A stretch of DNA of 9,522 bases, taken from NCBI GenBank assembly GCA_026988195.1, contig JALSLS010000378.1:1-9522 (forward strand), read 5' to 3'. Shown piece by piece: positions 1 to 4,859 of this stretch. The stretch is from Methylomonas sp. (GTDB lineage Bacteria; Pseudomonadota; Gammaproteobacteria; Methylococcales; Methylomonadaceae). The notes below the pieces were generated by a model that saw only the letters and a program-made list of their open reading frames with translations, was not told the origin of the DNA and searched no databases. A program made the translations under genes and the position numbers. Positions within the stretch are counted from its first letter, which is position 1; the number at the start of each line of letters is the position of its first letter.

Positions 1-113
1 TCTTCTGCGTTGTATAAATAGTTGCGTAGCTTGCTATGCGCCTATTTATACGTCTTGAATACGAACAAAAATCCTGCGTCAGTTGCCTAAGTTATTCCGT
101 GCGCGTTCCTTAG
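1..113. mobile_element. MITE-like palindromic element, copy 1 (left end outside window)
   Basis: The element contains a 10-bp perfect stem (12-21 with 42-51) around a 20-nt tip that can itself fold (GCGTAGC, TT, GCTATGC with one G-U pair). After the stem come a conserved ACAAAAATCCTGCG stretch and a right terminus ending near TTCCTTAG at 113. The same core and terminus recur at 7200-7361, and the core alone recurs within 4530-4693. No transposase is encoded, so it would be non-autonomous. The left terminus lies beyond the window edge. Confidence 0.7.
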
Positions 114-142
114 TAGAAGTGATTAAGGTTTTTGATGTGCTG

Positions 143-170
143 TTTATAGCGCTGTAATGTGTGCTATTAT
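143..170 (+). promoter_or_regulatory. Candidate promoter/operator of the Phd-RelE module
   Basis: A possible -35 (TTTATA, 143-148) and -10 (TATTAT, 165-170) are 16 bp apart, about 40 bp before the antitoxin start. A short inverted repeat, ATAGC (146-150) and GCTAT (163-167), lies within this promoter. That placement fits the usual autorepression of TA operons by the antitoxin, but the arms are only 5 bp, so the operator call is weak. Confidence 0.35.
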
Positions 171-210
171 ACGTGCCCAGCTGTTTATTAACAAAAAAGA
201 GGTCAATATT

Positions 211-489
211 ATGATGTCGATAAACGCAAATGATTTAAAGCGTAATGGTATTGCTGGCATTGAACGAGCAATGTTAAACGGCTTAGATAATAGTATTATG
301 GTTGATGTAAGAGGTAAGGCCAAATATGTTATTTTGCCTATTGATGAATTTAACCGATACCGTGAATACCAGCTTGAACAGGCGATAAGAGAAGCGGAAC
401 GTTGTATTGATAGTGGGAAATTTACGACTATTAAAGATGTAGAAAACTATGCTTCAGTGTTAGAAAAAGAAATAGCGAATGACGTTTGA
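211..489 (+). CDS. Phd/YefM-family type II antitoxin
   Basis: This 92-residue protein looks like a prevent-host-death antitoxin. In the family, an N-terminal domain dimerises and binds the operon's own promoter, and a C-terminal helix neutralises a RelE/ParE-type toxin. The N-terminal half (SINANDLKRNGIAGIERAM) and the central strand region VDVRGKAKYVILPIDEFNRYR match the family pattern. The C-terminal third is charged and helical, as expected for the toxin-binding part. I chose ATG 211 because AAGAGG at 197-202 sits 8 nt upstream; an in-frame ATG at 157 would add 18 residues unlike the family and lacks a ribosome site. The toxin start overlaps its 3' end by 11 bp (479-489), the usual coupled antitoxin-toxin order. 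The antitoxin reads as intact although its partner is frame-disrupted. Confidence 0.85.
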   Translation: MMSINANDLKRNGIAGIERAMLNGLDNSIMVDVRGKAKYVILPIDEFNRYREYQLEQAIREAERCIDSGKFTTIKDVENYASVLEKEIANDV

Positions 490-753
490 AATTATTCGTC
501 CTGATTCTTATGCTAAACGCGAAAGAAAGTTTTTTAAAAAGCGCCCAGAGCTTATTAAGCAATATGTTAAAACCTTAAAACTATTATCACTAGATCCTTT
601 ACATCCATCATTGAGGCTTCACCCAATAAAAAAAAAGATTGTCATTCAATTTCCATAAATATGCAATATAGAGTTTTGTTAACATTAAAGTTAATAGAGG
701 ATGGTCAGCTAGTGCTTATTGAGGTTGCTGATCATGATATATATGTGGGTTAG
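479..753 (+). pseudogene. RelE/StbE-family toxin, frame-disrupted at an A9 run
   Basis: Translation from ATG 479, which overlaps the antitoxin stop, gives 59 residues that begin like a RelE-family mRNA interferase (MTFEIIRPDSYAKRERKFFK) and stop at 656-658. From 637, the -1 frame continues as a normal RelE C-terminus (DCHSISINMQYRVLL, then VLIEVADHDIYVG) to TAG 751-753. The two parts join to 91 residues, the usual family length. The break is at nine A residues (628-636) followed by G. One extra A would give an intact gene, so a recent contraction of the run, a sequencing error or -1 frameshifting are all possible. Known RelE toxins cleave mRNA at the ribosome. If no frameshifting occurs, the 59-residue product lacks the catalytic C-terminal half. 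The antitoxin just upstream is intact, which fits either recent decay or continued regulated expression. Confidence 0.75.
631..637 (+). other. Possible -1 slippery heptamer A-AAA-AAG
   Basis: In the frame of the toxin start, the codons are AAA (632-634) and AAG (635-637) preceded by A (631). This is the same heptamer and phase that drives -1 frameshifting in E. coli dnaX. A slip here joins the two halves of the RelE-like protein. The stop of frame 0 follows seven codons later. I do not see a strong downstream stem-loop, and the nine-A run would also permit transcriptional slippage. Confidence 0.4.
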
Positions 754-806
754 TCGACATTATGGGGTAGCCACTTGATTCCACTTATTAATTGGGCATT
801 AGCTGA

Positions 807-1778
807 ATGAAAAAGATTCTAATAACTGGTGCAACAGGCTTTGTTGGTGGTGCGATCATGCATGAGTTGCTAAGACTCGATATGCCTATCATTGCAGCTG
901 TTCGGAAAAACAGCGGATTACTTCCTAATGCGGTCAAGCAAATAAAAATTAGTGAGATTTCGTCGAATACAGGTTGGATGCCTGCATTAGAGGGTGTTGA
1001 CGTGGTGATTCATACTGCTGCTCGTGTTCATGTTATGGATGATTCATCGGCTGATCCTTTAACTGAATTTAGACAAGTGAATACTGCCGGAACGTTGAAT
1101 TTAGCTAGGCAGGCGGCAGAAGTAGGCGTAAGGCGTTTTGTGTTTATCAGTTCGATTAAAGTGAACGGTGAAATGACGTTAATCGATCAGCCCTTTAAGC
1201 CGAATGATAATCATATTCCCACAGATTCTTATGGTTTGTCTAAATATGAGGCTGAACAAGGCTTGTTAATTATCGCAAAAGAAACGGGAATGGAAGTGGT
1301 TATTATTCGACCGCCTTTGGTTTATGGCGCGGGTGTTAAAGCTAATTTTGCTTCCATGATGAAATGGATGGATAAAAGTATACCTCTACCCTTTGGTGCT
1401 ATCCATAATAAACGCTCTTTAGTGGCATTAGATAATCTGGTAAGTTTTATTATTCATTGTGCAGATTATAAAAAAACGCCACAAGCGGCCAATCAGGTTT
1501 TTTTGATTTCTGATAATGAAGATGTGTCGACAACAGAGTTATTACGGAAAGTTACAAAGGCTTTTGGCAAGAAATCAGCGTTAATTCCTATGCCTGTTTG
1601 CTTGATGGTGCTAGCTGCTAAGCTAATTGGCAAAGGTGATGTGGCTAACCGCTTATTTGGCTCGTTACAGGTAGATAGCTCTAAAGCGCGTAATTTATTA
1701 GATTGGAAACCGGTGATCACGATGGATGAACAATTGAACAAGGCAGTGACGGCCTATTTGGAAAAAAAGAAGGATTGA
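807..1778 (+). CDS. NAD(P)-dependent SDR, WbpV/WreQ-like nucleotide-sugar reductase or epimerase
   Basis: This 323-residue protein is an extended short-chain dehydrogenase. It begins with a Rossmann strand and the glycine motif GATGFVG (residues 8-14). HTAARVHVMDD (69-79) and FISSIKVNG (113-121) carry the usual NAD-binding and catalytic Ser region. YGLSK (142-146) is the YxxxK active site, and IRPPLVYGAG (167-176) is typical of UDP-sugar epimerases. The length and motifs fit the group annotated as UDP-glucose 4-epimerase. It includes P. aeruginosa WbpV and Rhizobium WreQ, the 4-reductase that makes UDP-QuiNAc from the WbpM/WreV product. The co-occurring transferase and dehydratase favour the 4-reductase role, but 4-epimerase cannot be excluded. 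There is no clear ribosome site in front of ATG 807. The protein is cytoplasmic. Confidence 0.85.
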   Translation: MKKILITGATGFVGGAIMHELLRLDMPIIAAVRKNSGLLPNAVKQIKISEISSNTGWMPALEGVDVVIHTAARVHVMDDSSADPLTEFRQVNTAGTLNLARQAAEVGVRRFVFISSIKVNGEMTLIDQPFKPNDNHIPTDSYGLSKYEAEQGLLIIAKETGMEVVIIRPPLVYGAGVKANFASMMKWMDKSIPLPFGAIHNKRSLVALDNLVSFIIHCADYKKTPQAANQVFLISDNEDVSTTELLRKVTKAFGKKSALIPMPVCLMVLAAKLIGKGDVANRLFGSLQVDSSKARNLLDWKPVITMDEQLNKAVTAYLEKKKD

Positions 1779-1785
1779 TTGTTTT

Positions 1786-1814
1786 TGGTATGATGTTTAC
1801 ACTAACGTTTAAAC
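1786..1814 (+). promoter_or_regulatory. Candidate extended -10 promoter and operator of mazEF
   Basis: TGGTATGAT (1786-1794) matches an extended -10 element (TGnTATAAT), which can work without a good -35; none is visible. Just downstream, GTTTA (1795-1799) and TAAAC (1810-1814) form an inverted repeat with a 10-bp spacer, where a MazE-type repressor could bind. It lies right after the SDR stop, so the TA pair and the following transferase gene may have their own promoter. Confidence 0.4.
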
Positions 1815-1835
1815 CTTGGTTGCGGAGTGGGCAGT

Positions 1836-2090
1836 ATGACAGAAGTAACATTAGATATAAAAAAATGGGGTAATAGTTTAGGGGTACGGTTGCCAGCAGT
1901 AATTGCTCGTGAAGCTCATTTGCATTCTGACCAACGAGTACGAATTTCTATTGTCGATAAACAAATTATTATCACACCCATTGTAAGTGAAGTATTGACA
2001 TTGGAGGAACGACTCGCTAATTTTGATCCTATGATTCATGGTGGTGAAGTTATGTCTGTATCGGAATACTTGGGCGCTGAGAAGTGGTAA
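1836..2090 (+). CDS. mazE: MazE-like antitoxin (AbrB/SpoVT fold)
   Basis: This 84-residue antitoxin should bind DNA as a swapped-hairpin dimer through its N-terminus and wrap the MazF toxin with its C-terminus. TLDIKKWGNSLGVRLPAVI (residues 5-23) is the classic MazE/AbrB signature, followed by VRISIVDKQIIITPI, the second beta hairpin. The acidic tail after residue 55 (LTLEERLANFDPMIHGGE) resembles the toxin-binding segment. ATG 1836 is preferred because GGAG at 1824-1827 lies 8 nt upstream; GTG at 1827 would overlap that site. The gene overlaps mazF by 7 bp, so the two are translationally linked. Confidence 0.9.
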   Translation: MTEVTLDIKKWGNSLGVRLPAVIAREAHLHSDQRVRISIVDKQIIITPIVSEVLTLEERLANFDPMIHGGEVMSVSEYLGAEKW

Positions 2091-2461
2091 GAAAAACAGC
2101 TCAATGGTTGCCAGATCGTCAAGATATTATTTGGTTTGATTGTAATCCCCCATCGAGGCAAGAAATGCGGGGTATTCACCCTTTTTTAGTGCTAAGCCCG
2201 AAAAGTTTTAATGATAAAACATCACTCGTTATTGGTTTGCCAATGACGACGGCTGAATATAATGCTGATAACCCTTTTGCAGTTTCTGTAGGCACCGCTT
2301 CTGGTAAAAAGCCAAACAAAATAAGTTATGTGCTTTGTCATCAACCTAAGTCATTTGATTGGCGTTCTTGTCGTGCAAAATCACATCCGTTAGGCGCAGT
2401 GAATGATGCTTTGTTTTCTCAAGTCTGTGAACGGCTTAATCAAATTATTCAACTGACATGA
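2084..2461 (+). CDS. mazF: MazF/PemK-family mRNA interferase toxin
   Basis: This 125-residue protein matches the CcdB/MazF fold. DIIWFDCNPPSRQEM (14-28) is the first strand and loop, HPFLVLSPKSFN (32-43) the second, IGLPMTT (50-56) holds the catalytic Thr, and YVLCHQPKSFDWR (82-94) is the dimer-face segment. MazF enzymes cut single-stranded RNA at short motifs. Aligned without gaps to E. coli MazF, T52 corresponds to T55, but catalytic R29 corresponds to H32. My recollection is that a MazF subgroup carries HP at this point, so this need not mean inactivation. The GTG start overlaps the mazE stop. The stop overlaps the start of the sugar transferase gene (ATGA at 2458-2461), which is unusual for a TA pair. 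Confidence 0.88.
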   Translation: MVRKTAQWLPDRQDIIWFDCNPPSRQEMRGIHPFLVLSPKSFNDKTSLVIGLPMTTAEYNADNPFAVSVGTASGKKPNKISYVLCHQPKSFDWRSCRAKSHPLGAVNDALFSQVCERLNQIIQLT

Positions 2462-3018
2462 AAAGACTTTTTGACTTAACGTTAGCTTTAATGGCTACCT
2501 GTATTTTATTTCTACCCATTATTATTACCGCTATTTTGGTTAAGTTGAGCTCTAAAGGTCCTGCTTTGTACTGGTCTGATCGAGTGGGTAAAAATAATCA
2601 TATTTTTAAAATGCCTAAATTTCGCAGTATGAAAGTTGATACACCGGCTGTCGCTACGCATTTATTGAAGAGCCCTAAAAGCGTATTAACCCCTATCGGT
2701 GATTTCCTGCGCAAATCAAGTTTAGATGAGTTGCCTCAATTATGGTCAATTTTAAAAGGTGATATGAGTTTTGTCGGGCCACGGCCAGCGTTATTTAATC
2801 AGGATGACCTTATTGCCTTGCGGACAGAAAAGGGCGTTCATTGTTTAATCCCTGGGTTGACGGGTTGGGCTCAGGTCAATGGGCGTGATGAGTTGCCAAT
2901 TCCTCAAAAAGTGAGTTTGGATGTTGAGTATTTACAACGTAGTTCGTTTTTATTTGATATTTATATTCTTTGGTTAACTTTTATCAAAGTGATTAAGCGG
3001 TCAGGTATTTCCCATTAG
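2458..3018 (+). CDS. Small monotopic sugar-1-phosphate transferase (PglC/WreU-like)
   Basis: This 186-residue protein belongs to the bacterial sugar transferase family. It transfers a sugar-1-phosphate from a UDP-sugar to undecaprenyl phosphate at the inner membrane, the first committed step of O-antigen or capsule repeat-unit synthesis. An N-terminal hydrophobic segment (about residues 5-29) includes a Pro (P20), as in the re-entrant helix of monotopic enzymes. The following signatures are KFRSMKVD (54-61), SSLDELPQLWSILKGDM (87-103) with the catalytic Asp-Glu pair D90-E91, FVGPRP (105-110) and PGLTGWAQVNGRD (132-144). It is the short catalytic form, without the extra N-terminal membrane and Rossmann domains of WbaP/WcaJ. 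No ribosome site is visible, so translation probably depends on ribosomes finishing mazF (ATGA overlap). With the WbpV- and WbpM-like genes, the likely substrate is UDP-QuiNAc or a relative (inference). Confidence 0.88.
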   Translation: MKRLFDLTLALMATCILFLPIIITAILVKLSSKGPALYWSDRVGKNNHIFKMPKFRSMKVDTPAVATHLLKSPKSVLTPIGDFLRKSSLDELPQLWSILKGDMSFVGPRPALFNQDDLIALRTEKGVHCLIPGLTGWAQVNGRDELPIPQKVSLDVEYLQRSSFLFDIYILWLTFIKVIKRSGISH

Positions 3019-3047
3019 TTAGAGGTGTGGCATAAAGATAAATACAG

Positions 3048-3094
3048 TTTACATTTTTGTGTTTAATTAATAGTATGATAACTATAACTATCAT
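3048..3094 (+). promoter_or_regulatory. Candidate hip promoter and HipB-type operator
   Basis: A -35-like TTTACA (3048-3053) and -10-like TAGTAT (3071-3076) are 17 bp apart. A perfect inverted repeat, ATGATA (3075-3080) and TATCAT (3089-3094), has an 8-bp spacer and overlaps the -10. E. coli HipB operators also have short arms around an 8-bp spacer (TATCC-N8-GGATA), so the geometry fits autorepression by the HipB-like protein encoded downstream. Confidence 0.5.
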
Positions 3095-3107
3095 TTAAGG
3101 CGTTTCT

Positions 3108-4322
3108 ATGGATAAGATAGTGGTTAAAGTACAAAATAAAAAAGTTGGCGAGCTTTTTTTTGAAGCTGATGATCAGTGTTATGGGTTTAATTATACGGTT
3201 GATAGTCCCTCTATTTCCTTAATTATGCCTTGTAAAGCTTCGACTTACCTTTGGCGGAATCGATTACATCCCATCTTTGATATGAATATGCCGGAGGGGT
3301 ATTTATTTGAAGTATTAAAGAATTATTTGAACAAAAAGCATGGTTATATTAATGATTTTTTGTTGTTTTCTTACCTTTGTCCTAGTATTCATGGCCGACT
3401 TTTATTTAATAGTGAATTTTCTGCCGGCAATTTTGATGGGTTAGATTTGGGTGAGGTTTTAAAAAATGATAGTGACGAGACGTTTGTAAAATTAGTTAAA
3501 ATGTTTTTAGGTAAAAATGCTATTTCTGGTATACAACCTAAAACATTAGCATTGCTACAGGATAAAGAATCACTCACCACAAAAGAATACATTATCAAAA
3601 CATGGGGGGAAGAGTTCCCTGATTTAGCTGAAAATGAATATTTTTGTCTCAAGGCGGTTGAAAAATCAGGCGTTGAAATTCCAACTATTCTGCTATCAGA
3701 GAATAAAAAGTTTTTAATTGTTGAGCGGTTTAATCTGGATAAAAAAAATGAAAGATACGTTGGGTTTGAAGAGGTTTTAGGGCTTCTTGGTAAAAATAAA
3801 GAGCAAAAATATGAGGGTAGTTACGAACAGGTGGCAAAGCTCTTCTATCGCGTTGTTGCTAATAAACGTAAGGGTATGCAATCTTTTTATAAAACGCTCG
3901 TTATGAGTTATTTACTTAAAAATGGCGATGCGCATTTAAAAAACTTTGGCGTACTTTATGATGGTGATATGAGTAACATTCGATTTTCACCAGCGTATGA
4001 TATTGTTAATACAGCCGTTTATATGGTTACTGACCGCCCTGCATTAAGCATGTTTGGAAAGAAGTTATGGTTTTCACGGAGAGAGTTAGTTAAATTTGGC
4101 GTTGACTGTTGTTATATGTCGGAGAGGGATGCAAATACATTTTACAATGACTGTGTGACGGCGGTGCAAGCTTCTATAGTGGATTTGCAGAATTATATTG
4201 TAAAAAACCCTGCGTTTTCAACAATAGGGCTGAGAATGATCGATACTTGGAATTTGTCACTTAAAAATGAAACACATAGGGAGGTTCCGGTTGAAATTAG
4301 ACGAAATTGGAGCAAAAATTAA
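3108..4322 (+). CDS. hipA: HipA-like serine/threonine kinase toxin
   Basis: This 404-residue protein has both HipA regions, an N-terminal subdomain (about 1-105) and a kinase-like domain. E. coli HipA phosphorylates glutamyl-tRNA synthetase and causes growth arrest; the target here is unknown. Visible motifs are SGIQPK (140-145, the ATP-loop region), YIIK (161-164, likely ATP-anchoring Lys), VERFN (205-209, hinge), NGDAHLKNF (272-280, catalytic loop with D274 the likely base) and PAYDIV (295-300, with metal-binding D298). None of these key residues is missing, so the kinase should be active. It is a single full-length chain, unlike the split HipS-HipT form. ATG 3108 has AAGG 7 nt upstream. 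The toxin gene precedes the HTH gene, the reverse of E. coli hipBA, and overlaps it by 32-56 bp depending on the hipB start. Confidence 0.88.
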   Translation: MDKIVVKVQNKKVGELFFEADDQCYGFNYTVDSPSISLIMPCKASTYLWRNRLHPIFDMNMPEGYLFEVLKNYLNKKHGYINDFLLFSYLCPSIHGRLLFNSEFSAGNFDGLDLGEVLKNDSDETFVKLVKMFLGKNAISGIQPKTLALLQDKESLTTKEYIIKTWGEEFPDLAENEYFCLKAVEKSGVEIPTILLSENKKFLIVERFNLDKKNERYVGFEEVLGLLGKNKEQKYEGSYEQVAKLFYRVVANKRKGMQSFYKTLVMSYLLKNGDAHLKNFGVLYDGDMSNIRFSPAYDIVNTAVYMVTDRPALSMFGKKLWFSRRELVKFGVDCCYMSERDANTFYNDCVTAVQASIVDLQNYIVKNPAFSTIGLRMIDTWNLSLKNETHREVPVEIRRNWSKN

Positions 4323-4527
4323 AATGATGCGAAAAGATAAGAAGCTTACGCAAGAGCAATTGGCTGATATTGCTGGAATAAGTAGAGTGACATTAGGAAA
4401 GCTGGAAAGGGCGCAGTTAGGTTCTATTACCTTAAAAACAATAGATATTATTTTAGATGCGCTGGGTTATGAATTGGATTTTAAAAGTAAAAATAGTTTT
4501 GGATTGCCTAGTTTAGATGAGTTGTAA
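4291..4527 (+). CDS. hipB: HipB-like XRE-family HTH antitoxin
   Basis: This short Cro/C1-type DNA-binding protein is expected to bind the HipA-like kinase and repress the hip promoter. The HTH is clear: MMRKDKKLTQEQLADIAGIS followed by RVTLGKLERAQ. I prefer TTG 4291 (78 residues) because a strong ribosome site, AGGGAGG, lies at 4278-4284, 6 nt upstream. ATG 4267 would add eight residues (MKHIGRFR) and lacks such a site. The gene starts inside the 3' end of hipA. It ends with a polar tail (KSKNSFGLPSLDEL) of the type that in HipB contacts HipA. The MITE-like element at 4530 begins three bases after its stop codon. Confidence 0.85.
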   Translation: MKLDEIGAKIKMMRKDKKLTQEQLADIAGISRVTLGKLERAQLGSITLKTIDIILDALGYELDFKSKNSFGLPSLDEL

Positions 4528-4529
4528 TG

Positions 4530-4693
4530 TATACTTCGCGCGGTCACGACTGCGGATTTCTAACCGCTGAGTTTTTGCCAATAGCTGCGTTGCTGAAACA
4601 GTTGCGTAGCTTGCTATGCGCCTGTTTCAGCGCCTTGCTATCGACAAAAATCAGCAGCTTATAAATTCCGCATCCGTGACCGCGCGAAGTATA
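4530..4693. mobile_element. MITE-like palindromic element, copy 2
   Basis: The 164-bp element is one large imperfect palindrome. Its ends, TACTTCGCGCGGTCACG and the reverse complement, match over about 27 bp with two mismatches. It is bounded by TA on each side, as for Tc1/IS630-type MITEs. The centre holds the shared hairpin core with stem GCTGAAACAG (4592-4601) and CTGTTTCAGC (4622-4631) and the same 20-nt tip as the other copies. Its termini differ from those of copies 1 and 3. No coding potential is seen. It follows the hipB stop and could act as a transcription barrier. Confidence 0.75.
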
Positions 4694-4792
4694 ACCGTTC
4701 ACTTCCCCCTTTGAAAAGGGGGATTGAGGGGGATTTGTCTAATAAAAATCTCCCCTAACCCCTCTTTTCCAAAGAGGGGGACTGAACGGTTA
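4692..4792. mobile_element. Second palindromic MITE-like element with G/C-run arms
   Basis: This 101-bp element has perfect 10-bp ends, TAACCGTTCA (4692-4701) and TGAACGGTTA (4783-4792). Inside are complementary arms of the type TTCCCCCTTTGAAAAGGGGG and CCCCTCTTTTCCAAAGAGGG. The whole unit folds on itself. It abuts the previous element and shares its TA (4692-4693), so one appears to have landed at the edge of the other. Such C/G-run palindromes are common non-coding repeats in bacteria. It carries no gene. Confidence 0.7.
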
Positions 4793-4815
4793 CGTTGTAA
4801 TGTTTTGTCCTTCCC

Positions 4816-4833
4816 CTCTGAGAAGAGTTTTTT
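4816..4833 (+). terminator. Weak intrinsic terminator-like hairpin
   Basis: CTCT (4816-4819), loop GAGA and AGAG (4824-4827) are followed by six T residues (4828-4833). The stem is only 4 bp, so termination is doubtful. The stretch also resembles a worn fragment of the arm of the preceding element. It lies 26 bp before wbpM. Confidence 0.2.
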
Positions 4834-4859
4834 ATTAATAATTTAAGCTAGATTAAGGC

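Noticed and set aside
157..210. N-terminal extension of the Phd-like antitoxin from ATG 157
   Set aside because: The added 18 residues do not resemble the family, there is no ribosome site, and the segment overlaps the predicted promoter's downstream region. ATG 211 has a good site.
2084..2461. Calling MazF inactive because of the Arg to His change
   Set aside because: I recall a MazF subgroup with HP at this site and the rest of the fold is intact, so inactivity is not supported.
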